This document shows, piece by piece, positions 29,588 to 36,580 of a stretch of 64,000 nt of DNA. The stretch lies in assembly GCF_000412335.2 (NCBI RefSeq), contig NZ_KE161030.1, positions 3,898,626 through 3,962,625 on the forward strand, given 5' to 3'. Made by a program: the position numbers and the translations under genes. The notes beneath the pieces are model-generated. The model was given only the letters and a program-made list of their open reading frames with translations. It did no database searches and was not told where the DNA came from. This DNA comes from Cedecea davisae DSM 4568. Lineage in GTDB: Bacteria > Pseudomonadota > Gammaproteobacteria > Enterobacterales > Enterobacteriaceae. The first letter of the stretch is position 1, and every line of letters starts with the position of its first letter.

Positions 29588-30337
29588 TTAGTTAAAGACA
29601 AAACCACCGTTGACCGGAATCAGCTGCCCGGTAATAAACCGCGACAGATCGCTTAACAGCCAGACCACGCTGCCGGTGACGTCCTCCGGCAATTGCGCGC
29701 CCGTTAACGCCCGCCCGTTTTCGTACAGTTGATGGCGCTCGGCGGGCACATATTCCGTCGCCTCGACGCGGGTTAACCCGGGCGCAATAGCGTTGATACG
29801 AATACGTTTCTCACCCAGCTCACGCGCCATCGAGCGCGTCATGGCAATCACCGCACCTTTGCTGGCAACATAGGCCATCAGGCGCGGCGCGCCCCACAGT
29901 GCGGTGTCAGAAGCAACATTTACAATCCCGCTCCCTTCGCGCATAAGCGGCACCGCAGCGCGCGTCACCAGCCAGGTGCCTTTGACGTTCACGTTCATCA
30001 CGCGATCCCAGAGATCGGGATCGTAATCGAGCATGTTTACGCCGCCGACGCCCGTTGCCATCGCCGCGTTATTCACCAGGCCGTCAATCTGCCCTTCAGC
30101 ACCAATCGCGTTGAATACCTGCTCAATAGAGCGCGGATCGGCCAGATCGATAACGTGGGAGGCAACCGAATACCCCTGTGCACTGAGCCCGTGCGCACTC
30201 TCAGCCAGTTCGCCCTCCAGGATGTCGCACATCACCACCGCTGCGCCGTGCTCCGCGCAGGCTTTAGCAAAGTGATAGCCCAGCCCGCGAGCGGCACCGG
30301 TCACGACGATACGTTTTCCCCTCAACAGCCCGTTCAT
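29588..30337 (-). CDS. short-chain dehydrogenase, probable cis-dihydrodiol dehydrogenase
   Basis: The product is 249 aa from the ATG at 30337. The cofactor motif TGAARGLG is at 13-20, and the catalytic residues Ser143, Tyr156 and Lys160 (YVASK) are intact. Its stop-start overlap (TGATG) with the oxygenase alpha gene suggests coupled translation. It may rearomatise the dihydrodiol made by the oxygenase, giving the catechol for the VOC enzyme. This role is inferred from context; Asp37 after the second strand favours NAD+. Confidence 0.82.
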   Translation of the reverse strand: MNGLLRGKRIVVTGAARGLGYHFAKACAEHGAAVVMCDILEGELAESAHGLSAQGYSVASHVIDLADPRSIEQVFNAIGAEGQIDGLVNNAAMATGVGGVNMLDYDPDLWDRVMNVNVKGTWLVTRAAVPLMREGSGIVNVASDTALWGAPRLMAYVASKGAVIAMTRSMARELGEKRIRINAIAPGLTRVEATEYVPAERHQLYENGRALTGAQLPEDVTGSVVWLLSDLSRFITGQLIPVNGGFVFN

Positions 30338-31359
30338 CAAGCCGCTCCCTGCGATTCTTCACGGAGAGCCAGCTGCTCTCTGGCCGCTTTTTGCATCATA
30401 CGGCGCAGGCGGGAGAGACCGACGTCGTGCTGGTAGAGGTATTCATGTTCGCGGGCATTCGGCGCCATGCTTTCCAGCACCACGCGGTCCTGCTCCAGGA
30501 CTTCCCAGTGCAGTTTTTCCAGACGGTTGCGGTACATAAAGCGCCACATATCGCGCTGCCAGCCCTGCACGCGGCGAATACGCCAGAAGAAGACGCGGCA
30601 GTTGTCGTTATCTTCCGGCACCACCATACCGACGATAAAGAAGTGCCCACCCGGCCCAAAGCGCTTCTTGTAAGGAATCGACAGGCGCATCCATAAAGCG
30701 CCGCTGTTGCCCAATTCAACCCAATCGAAGTTAACGCCTGTCTGGCCTTTTTTCTCGAAGATAAAGCCGGTTTTGGTGGGCTGGAGCACCATGTCTGCCT
30801 TGCGATCGCCTTCCGCCATTGAGTGTGAAGATGAGTGCAGATAGGTGCCGTGCATCGGGTCCATAACGTTTTCAAGCGCGTACTGGTAATTGCATTGCCA
30901 TGCGGCAGTACACAGGAAGTTGCTGTAGGTTTCGCCGTCCGCCAGCTCATCCGGGAAGGTCAGCTCATCCGGCTGCTGTTCCGCCGTTACGCCAAACCAC
31001 AGGAAAATGGCGCCGTGCGCTTCCTGCACGTTGTAACTGCGCACGCACTGCTGGCCAACCAGCGGGCATTTGTCCACGGCAGGCACATCTTTCACCTCGC
31101 CGTTTCCCGCTACTTCCAGGCCGTGATACCAGCAGGCAATACGGTCGCCGAGGTTCCAGCCCATCGACAAACGTGCGCCACGGTGTGGACAACGGTCTTC
31201 CAGGGCCTGAACCTGGCCATCTTTATTCCGCCAGACCACAATCTGCTCGCCCAGGCGGGTAATGCCCACCGGCGCAGACTGCACTTCCCAACTTGCCAGT
31301 ACCGGATACCAGAGGCCACGCAGACCTTTATCAAGATAGTGTTGTACGGTAGTCGTCAT
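30337..31359 (-). CDS. Rieske non-heme iron oxygenase, alpha subunit
   Basis: The product is 340 aa. The Rieske [2Fe-2S] ligands are C57-P-H59 and C76-W-Y-H79. The mononuclear iron motif is NVMDPMHGTYLH, with bridging Asp167 and ligands His170 and His175. The length and the lack of a beta subunit gene point to the compact phthalate-dioxygenase/vanillate-demethylase/dicamba-demethylase lineage, so either dihydroxylation or O-demethylation is possible. Electrons would come from the Rieske ferredoxin and GR-type reductase of the same operon. Confidence 0.9.
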   Translation of the reverse strand: MTTTVQHYLDKGLRGLWYPVLASWEVQSAPVGITRLGEQIVVWRNKDGQVQALEDRCPHRGARLSMGWNLGDRIACWYHGLEVAGNGEVKDVPAVDKCPLVGQQCVRSYNVQEAHGAIFLWFGVTAEQQPDELTFPDELADGETYSNFLCTAAWQCNYQYALENVMDPMHGTYLHSSSHSMAEGDRKADMVLQPTKTGFIFEKKGQTGVNFDWVELGNSGALWMRLSIPYKKRFGPGGHFFIVGMVVPEDNDNCRVFFWRIRRVQGWQRDMWRFMYRNRLEKLHWEVLEQDRVVLESMAPNAREHEYLYQHDVGLSRLRRMMQKAAREQLALREESQGAA

Positions 31360-31369
31360 CGCGTTGCCC

Positions 31370-31678
31370 TCAATAGCCGTTAACCTGTAAGAATGCCTGG
31401 AAGCTGGCTTCGTTCCACGGCTCGCCTTGTAGATCGTGCATCCGCACCGCGTTCAGCCCCTTGACCAATTCCGGTAAGGTTTCCACTCCCTGCTCAAAGA
31501 GATCTTCCAGCGTGGCGATAAGGTTCACTTCCCAGTTTTCCGGGACGCGGCTGCGGGTCTGCCAGATAAGGTTCTGGTAATCACCCGGCTTATGGATGGC
31601 ACCGTTACCGCCTTCTGCCGGAGGGGTAAACTGACGGCTTTCCGGCAGCGCCGGGTTGAAGTTCAGGGTATCGCTCAT
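31370..31678 (-). CDS. small conserved-looking protein of the oxygenase operon
   Basis: The product is 102 aa, soluble, with no signal peptide. It is rich in Pro/Gly at the N terminus (PALPESRQFTPPAEGG), then helical (NLIATLEDLFEQGVETLPEL). The C terminus holds WNEASFQAFLQ. I do not assign a function. Its ATG overlaps the ferredoxin stop by 4 bp and it ends 10 bp before the alpha subunit gene, so it may be an accessory subunit or assembly factor. It has no similarity that I can see to ring-hydroxylase beta subunits. Confidence 0.72.
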   Translation of the reverse strand: MSDTLNFNPALPESRQFTPPAEGGNGAIHKPGDYQNLIWQTRSRVPENWEVNLIATLEDLFEQGVETLPELVKGLNAVRMHDLQGEPWNEASFQAFLQVNGY

Positions 31679-31998
31679 GCCACGGTCTCCTCGACAAAGG
31701 TAATCTGGATCTGGTTTTCAACTATGCGAACCGGGAAGCGGTTCAGATTGCGTCCGCCGGGGCCATGCAGGCACTGGCCGGTTTTTACGTCGAAAACCGC
31801 CTCATGCAGCGGGCACTCCACCTTACCGTCCTCAACGAAGCCCTGGCTCAGCAGCGCATAAGCATGGGGGCATACGTCTTCCAGGGCGTAATATTCACCG
31901 TCAATCAAATAAACGCCGATCTCTTTACCTTCGACATTGCCGCTAAAAGGGAAATCTTCCTGTACTTGCTCTGCGTCACATACGCCTATCCAGCTCAT
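31675..31998 (-). CDS. Rieske-type [2Fe-2S] ferredoxin
   Basis: The product is 107 aa. The cluster ligands are C43-P-H45 and C62-P-L-H65. It should carry electrons from the reductase to the oxygenase. The start MSWIGVCDAEQV follows GGAGG in a strong ribosome-binding site; an in-frame ATG at 32058 lies in the promoter and operator region and is rejected. It is the first gene of the operon. Confidence 0.88.
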   Translation of the reverse strand: MSWIGVCDAEQVQEDFPFSGNVEGKEIGVYLIDGEYYALEDVCPHAYALLSQGFVEDGKVECPLHEAVFDVKTGQCLHGPGGRNLNRFPVRIVENQIQITFVEETVA

Positions 31999-32017
31999 CA
32001 CGATCCTCCAGGCTTTT

Positions 32018-32041
32018 GTTTCATATATGAAACTCTGTTTC
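32018..32041. promoter_or_regulatory. probable IclR-type operator at the head of the catabolic operon
   Basis: GTTTCATATATGAAAC (32018-32033) is a perfect 16-bp palindrome. GAAAC-TCT-GTTTC (32029-32041) overlaps it. They lie between the predicted -10 and the ferredoxin start, where a bound regulator would block transcription. Confidence 0.65.
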
Positions 32042-32056
32042 TTATTTAATACGGTC

Positions 32057-32084
32057 AATATAAAAGCGATGACGTTTTCGTCAA
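32057..32084 (-). promoter_or_regulatory. promoter of the catabolic operon
   Basis: On the minus strand TTGACG (complement of 32079-32084), a 16-bp spacer and TATATT (complement of 32057-32062) form a good sigma-70 promoter. Transcription would start near 32050, upstream of the operator and the ferredoxin gene. The rest of the 411-bp divergent gap (31999-32409) is AT-rich and non-coding. Confidence 0.6.
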
Positions 32085-32233
32085 GCTGATTTGTGAATCA
32101 TTTGTTAATGGAAGGGGTTTTAATTATCTATCTGTGCAAGCGATCACGAAAAAATGCAGAAATATGAAAATTTCATTCTTCAGGCGTGACTGATGAGCCT
32201 TATTAGCGCTCTGTACTTTGAATAAAAAAAATA

Positions 32234-32301
32234 TTGACTTATTTTCCAATTCCTTCTTAAAAATAAATTAACGGAAATGGAGGATGTTTCACCCATGAAA
32301 C
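32234..32301 (+). promoter_or_regulatory. promoter and second operator for the divergent MFS gene
   Basis: TTGACT (32234-32239), a 17-bp spacer and a weak TTAAAA form a possible promoter. GTTTCACCCATGAAAC (32286-32301) shares both 6-bp arms with the operator at 32018 and lies 24 bp from its -10, the same spacing as on the other side. A degenerate third copy is at 32333-32348. Confidence 0.55.
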
Positions 32302-32409
32302 AAATTTTAATTTTATTGTTTATAAACAATGAGTTTCACAGGTTAACCATTTTAGCATTGTGATAATCACACTCATAAAAATATAAATAAATCAGAATAT
32401 AAGGCGGAC

Positions 32410-33624
32410 ATGATGACGGCAAGATGGCAAGGCACAATAGCACTATTGCTGCTTATTATTATTTCCTACATCGACCGGGTAAATATTTCGGTAATGATTT
32501 TAAATCCGGAATTTGCCGAACATTTTCAGCTAAATGAAAACAGAATGTTACAGGGAATGCTAATAACCTTCTTTCTCCTGGGTTATGGTTTTTCAGCTTT
32601 GTTATTAACTCCGGTTATCGAAAGCAAATTACAATATCGCCAGGGATTATTAAGCAGTATTGCGATTTGGGCTGTGGTTTGCGCAATTTCTCCGCTTCTG
32701 GGCTCGCTAATGGGAATGCTCATCGCACGCGGGGTTCTGGGCATTGCTGAAGGGCCACTTTTTTCGCTAAAAACGCGCTTTATCAGCGATAACTTCAAGG
32801 CTGAAGAGATCGGAAAACCCAATGCTGTTACCGCCCTGGGCGTCTCTCTCGGGCTGGCCGTGGGCTTTCCGCTGGTCACCTGGTTGATGACACATCTGGG
32901 GTGGGCCGGTTCGTTTTATGCCCTGGCGGTAATGAATCTGGTACTGGGTGGCGGGTTAATCTGGCGGTTCCTGCCTGCCCCACGCAGTACGGCGAGGATG
33001 AAAAAACCGGGGATCGTGCAGACATTTACGCTTGCCTGGCAAACGCCGCTGCTGGGGTGGACGCTGCTGGTTGAAATTGCCACGTTAAGTTATCTCTGGG
33101 GCAGCAGCGCCTGGCTGCCCGCGTGGCTTCGTGATGAGCACCACTTCTCGCTGCATGCGACGGGAATGTTAGCGGCCATTCCTTTTCTGCTGAGTCTGGG
33201 CTCTAAATTCCTTGGCGGGGTACTGCTCGACAAGATACGCCCGGAACAAGCGCCAGTGCTATTTGTGGTGGGCGGCTTGCTGACCGCACTCTCCGTTATC
33301 GCGCTGATGCTGAGCCACCAGCCATCATGGCTTGCGCTGTTTATGCTCTCAGCGAATATCTTCTGGGGGCTACAGGGTGCCGCCATTCCAGCGGTAATCC
33401 AGCATCATGCCGCACGGGAAGCGGTCGGTAGTGCATATGGAGTAATCAATGGGATCGGCAACATCTGCGCGGCATTTATTCCGCTGCTGATGGGGATAGT
33501 GATGAAATCGGTAGGGTCGGTCAGTTCAGGTTTTTCGGTGCTGGTTGTATCGCAGGTTATTACCCTGCTGGCGGGAGGAATGTTGCTGCTGCGCATGCAT
33601 CGCGCAGCAGCAATTAGCGCGTAA
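32410..33624 (+). CDS. MFS transporter, divergent from the catabolic operon
   Basis: The product is 404 aa with about twelve membrane segments. TM1 is SYIDRVNISVMIL and the first half has GIAEGPLFSLKTRF, as in the anion:cation symporter group. It resembles the MFS protein at 25314 in YLWGSSAWLPAWL, so the two may be paralogues for import and efflux or for two substrates. AAGGCGG precedes the ATG. It ends 3 bp before the convergent speB stop. Confidence 0.82.
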   Translation: MMTARWQGTIALLLLIIISYIDRVNISVMILNPEFAEHFQLNENRMLQGMLITFFLLGYGFSALLLTPVIESKLQYRQGLLSSIAIWAVVCAISPLLGSLMGMLIARGVLGIAEGPLFSLKTRFISDNFKAEEIGKPNAVTALGVSLGLAVGFPLVTWLMTHLGWAGSFYALAVMNLVLGGGLIWRFLPAPRSTARMKKPGIVQTFTLAWQTPLLGWTLLVEIATLSYLWGSSAWLPAWLRDEHHFSLHATGMLAAIPFLLSLGSKFLGGVLLDKIRPEQAPVLFVVGGLLTALSVIALMLSHQPSWLALFMLSANIFWGLQGAAIPAVIQHHAAREAVGSAYGVINGIGNICAAFIPLLMGIVMKSVGSVSSGFSVLVVSQVITLLAGGMLLLRMHRAAAISA

Positions 33625-33627
33625 GGT

Positions 33628-34548
33628 TTACTCGCCTTTTTTAGCGGCCTGGATGTACAGCATTTCCAGCGCCAGGGTAGCGGCGGCCAGGGCAGTGATT
33701 TCAGACTGGTCGTAGGCCGGGGCCACTTCCACAACGTCCATACCGACGATATTCAAATCTTTCAGGCCGCGTACCAGCTTCAGAGCGCGGTCGGTCGTCA
33801 GGCCACCGATAACCGGCGTGCCGGTGCCAGGAGCGAATGCCGGGTCCAGACAGTCGATATCGAAGGTCAGGTAAACCGGCATATCACCAACGATTTTCTT
33901 AACCTGTGCCAGAATATCGTCCACGCCGCGATCGTTAACCTGGCCCGCGTCCAGCACGGTAAAACCGTTGTCTTTATCAAACTCGGTACGGATCCCGATT
34001 TGCACGGAGTGGTTCGGATCGATCAGGCCTTCGTTTGGCGCGGTATAGAACATGGTGCCGTGGTCGAACTCGCAGCCGTTAGCGTAGGTATCGGTGTGGG
34101 CATCAAAATGCACCAGCGCCATTTTACCGAAGTGCTTAGCATGGGCGCGCAGCAGCGGCAGAGTCACAAAGTGGTCGCCACCGAAGGAGAGCATACGCTT
34201 GCCGGAAGCCAGCAGACGCTCGGCATGAGCCTGGAGATTTTCACTCATCTCGCGGGCATCGCCGAAGGCATATACCAGGTCGCCGCAGTCCACAACGTTC
34301 AGGCGCTCGCGCATGTCGAAGTTCCACGGGAAGCGGTTGCCTTCCCATGCCAGGTTAGTGGATACCTGACGAATCGCTGCCGGGCCGTGACGACCACCCG
34401 CGCGACCGGAGGTTGCCGCATCAAACGGAACGCCGGTGATAACCCAGTCCGCATCGCTATCGTACGGCTGGAAGTTCAGCGGGAAACGTAAAAAACCAAA
34501 GGCATTAGATACCAGGGAGTTATCGTATTTGTGGCCTAAGGTGCTCAT
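33628..34548 (-). CDS. speB: agmatinase
   Basis: Mn2+-dependent ureohydrolase converting agmatine to putrescine and urea. The product is 306 aa as in E. coli. The binuclear metal motifs are [18 protein letters not shown] and [15 protein letters not shown]. It works with SpeA. In E. coli the two genes are adjacent; here a hipBA-like module separates them, and speB has its own predicted promoter and leader. Confidence 0.97.
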   Translation of the reverse strand: MSTLGHKYDNSLVSNAFGFLRFPLNFQPYDSDADWVITGVPFDAATSGRAGGRHGPAAIRQVSTNLAWEGNRFPWNFDMRERLNVVDCGDLVYAFGDAREMSENLQAHAERLLASGKRMLSFGGDHFVTLPLLRAHAKHFGKMALVHFDAHTDTYANGCEFDHGTMFYTAPNEGLIDPNHSVQIGIRTEFDKDNGFTVLDAGQVNDRGVDDILAQVKKIVGDMPVYLTFDIDCLDPAFAPGTGTPVIGGLTTDRALKLVRGLKDLNIVGMDVVEVAPAYDQSEITALAAATLALEMLYIQAAKKGE

Positions 34549-34581
34549 TGTCTGACCTCTCGGTTGGGGTTAGTCGATATC

Positions 34582-34626
34582 AAAAAAAATCCCCTCCGCG
34601 TCGTTAAACCCGACGAGGAAGGGATT
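34582..34626 (-). terminator. strong intrinsic terminator in the speB leader
   Basis: A 16-bp stem with one mismatch (arms 34588-34603 and 34611-34626, 7-nt loop) is followed on the minus strand by eight T. It lies only 33 nt upstream of the speB ATG, between the predicted promoter and the gene. It may be an attenuator or a relic speA terminator. Confidence 0.75.
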
Positions 34627-34653
34627 GGATTCGGTACTGCTTATATTGTGCGG

Positions 34654-34682
34654 ATTATCGCCGCAATCGGGTCAGGGTTCAA
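34654..34682 (-). promoter_or_regulatory. predicted speB promoter
   Basis: TTGAAC (complement of 34677-34682), a 17-bp spacer and GATAAT (complement of 34654-34659) lie on the minus strand. The start would be near 34647, giving a leader of about 100 nt that contains the terminator hairpin. Confidence 0.5.
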
Positions 34683-34727
34683 TAGATGAAGAGAGTATGA
34701 TTCGAAACACGGTGCAGCACAAAAAAA

Positions 34728-34870
34728 GGTAATATTTTACCCTCAAGCACCAAAAGCAATCATTAAAGGGTAATCTACTACCCCTCAAACAATAAATAAG
34801 CACACTTAAAAAAAGAGTAGTAAACTACCTAAAATAGGCATAAAACGCCATTGAAAGGTAGAATTTGACC
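34728..34870. promoter_or_regulatory. four tandem operator-like palindromes before hipB
   Basis: GGTAATATTTTACC (34728-34741), GGGTAATCTACTACCC (34768-34783), GTAGTAAACTAC (34817-34828) and GGTAGAATTTGACC (34857-34870, one mismatch) share the core GGTA...TACC. Their starts are 40, 49 and 40 bp apart. They probably bind the HipB-like protein for autoregulation, as the four hip operators of E. coli do. Confidence 0.6.
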
Positions 34871-34871
34871 C

Positions 34872-35237
34872 ATGAAAGAATTTTCGAAAACGCTGACTGA
34901 TAGTGCTCTGGCCGGAATGCTGTTCACCCGAATAGAAGCTCGCCGCAAAACAATGAAAATAACCCAGCTCATGCTGGCAGAGCGGATAGGAATAACACCA
35001 AAGACCTACCGCTCACTAAAAACGGGCTCATGCAACTTACTCATATTTATTGCCGTTCTTCGCGAACTACAGTTGCTGGATAATTTTAATCACCTGATCC
35101 CCTCCCCCACTATACGCCCGGCAGAAGTATGGTCTCAGGTTTCCCCGACAGGTAAAAAAGCAGCGTCAACATCAGCGCAAATGATCAAAATCCGCAGCAT
35201 GATGGAGCGGCGAAAAAAACTCAAAACAGGGGAATAA
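34872..35237 (+). CDS. HipB-like XRE-family antitoxin
   Basis: The product is 121 aa. A helix-turn-helix spans about residues 36-60 (ITQLMLAERIGITPKTYRS). The C-terminal tail is basic (MMERRKKLKTGE). It is the first gene of a two-gene unit ending 2 bp before the HipA-like kinase gene. The ribosome-binding site is weak; an internal ATG at 34917 is an alternative start. Binding of the toxin and of the upstream palindromes is inferred from the HipBA family. Confidence 0.8.
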   Translation: MKEFSKTLTDSALAGMLFTRIEARRKTMKITQLMLAERIGITPKTYRSLKTGSCNLLIFIAVLRELQLLDNFNHLIPSPTIRPAEVWSQVSPTGKKAASTSAQMIKIRSMMERRKKLKTGE

Positions 35238-35239
35238 CG

Positions 35240-36541
35240 ATGATTACCCAGGCTTGCAAGGTTCAGTTCTCCGGGGTTGACGTAGGAACCCTGGCCATTA
35301 CGGAAGATTCACCGTGGGTATCTTTTGAGTATGATGCCGCGTGGGTAGCAGAAGGCTTTTCATTATCACCTTTACACATGCCCTTGACGAAAGCACCACA
35401 AAATTTTCCCTCACTGTCTTTTGAAACCTATCGGGGCCTCCCCTCGGTGTTTGCCGACTCATTGCCCGATGACTTCGGTAACGCCTTGATAAACAGCTGG
35501 CTGGCGCGGCAAGGGCTGGACAAATCACAATTTGGCGCACTGGACAGGTTGCTTTATACCGGCACACGAGGAATGGGCGCGCTGGAGTATCAGAATGCCA
35601 TCCAACTTCCGAAAAATAACGGTGACGCACTCCAACTGCCTGCGCTCGTCGAACTGGCGCAAAAAGTTCTGAACGATCGTAACCATGTTGATATTACCGC
35701 AAACGAACAAAACGCGATGTCCCACCTATTGCAGGTAGGAACATCAGCAGGTGGAGCCAGGCCGAAAGCCGTCATTGCGGTGAACAAAGACAGAACCCAG
35801 ATTTTATCCGGACAGGTGGATACTCCTGCCGGATTTGAGCATTATTTATTAAAATTTGATGGTGTTACGGAACACAATACCAATACGGAAACATTTGGCG
35901 ATCCTAAAGGTTTTGGCCTGATGGAATACAGCTACTCGTTAATGGCGACGGGTTGTGGTATCAACATGTCCCCCTGCGAAATTCTGGCCGAAAATGGTCG
36001 TAGTCATTTTATGACCCGCCGTTTCGATCGAGAAGAAAACCAGAAATACCATGTCTTAACACTATGCGGTATGGATCACGCTGACTTCAAAAAACCCGGT
36101 TATTACAGCTACGAAGAGCTTCTGGCCGTGGCCCGAAAATTAGCGCTGTCAAACAAAGAGCAGGAACAAATATTCAGGCGTATGGTGTTCAATGTTATTG
36201 CCCGCAACCATGACGATCACACTAAAAACACGGCATTTTTAGTAGATGATGACTTTCGCTGGGTCCTGGCTCCGGCTTATGACATTGCCTACAGTTATAA
36301 ACCGGGATCGCCCTGGGTAGACAAACATCAGATGACCATTGCCGGTAAACGCGACAATTTTACTCGTGAGGATTTGTTGAGCGTAGGCCAATTGATAGGC
36401 AGCCTAACCCCGCGTAAATCCAACAAGATAATTGATGGCATTATTAATGAAGTGCGACGCTGGCCGGAAATAGCCGAAGAAAACCACGTTTTCCCGACTC
36501 TTCGGGATGAGATTACCCAAAATCTGGTGCTGGATATTTAA
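35240..36541 (+). CDS. HipA-like serine/threonine kinase toxin
   Basis: The product is 433 aa (E. coli HipA 440). Motifs are in family order: N-terminal subdomain with ADSLPDDFGNAL, the Ser/Gly-rich loop GTSAGGARPK at 167-176, ATP lysine in YLLKFD, FMTRRFDR, the catalytic loop NVIARNHDDHTKN (Asp325, Asn330), and the metal Asp348 in APAYDI. All kinase residues look intact. HipA proteins phosphorylate aminoacyl-tRNA synthetases; this target is not known. It converges on speA. Confidence 0.88.
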   Translation: MITQACKVQFSGVDVGTLAITEDSPWVSFEYDAAWVAEGFSLSPLHMPLTKAPQNFPSLSFETYRGLPSVFADSLPDDFGNALINSWLARQGLDKSQFGALDRLLYTGTRGMGALEYQNAIQLPKNNGDALQLPALVELAQKVLNDRNHVDITANEQNAMSHLLQVGTSAGGARPKAVIAVNKDRTQILSGQVDTPAGFEHYLLKFDGVTEHNTNTETFGDPKGFGLMEYSYSLMATGCGINMSPCEILAENGRSHFMTRRFDREENQKYHVLTLCGMDHADFKKPGYYSYEELLAVARKLALSNKEQEQIFRRMVFNVIARNHDDHTKNTAFLVDDDFRWVLAPAYDIAYSYKPGSPWVDKHQMTIAGKRDNFTREDLLSVGQLIGSLTPRKSNKIIDGIINEVRRWPEIAEENHVFPTLRDEITQNLVLDI

Positions 36542-36570
36542 AAAACGAGCCCCCGGTAGCGGGAGCTCGT
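36538..36570 (-). terminator. intrinsic terminator of speA
   Basis: Stem ACGAGC-CCCCG / CGGGA-GCTCGT (36545-36570) is followed on the minus strand by TTTTTTAAAT, which overlaps the hipA stop. It serves speA, whose stop is 11 bp away. Confidence 0.85.
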
Positions 36571-36580
36571 CCGGGCTAAC

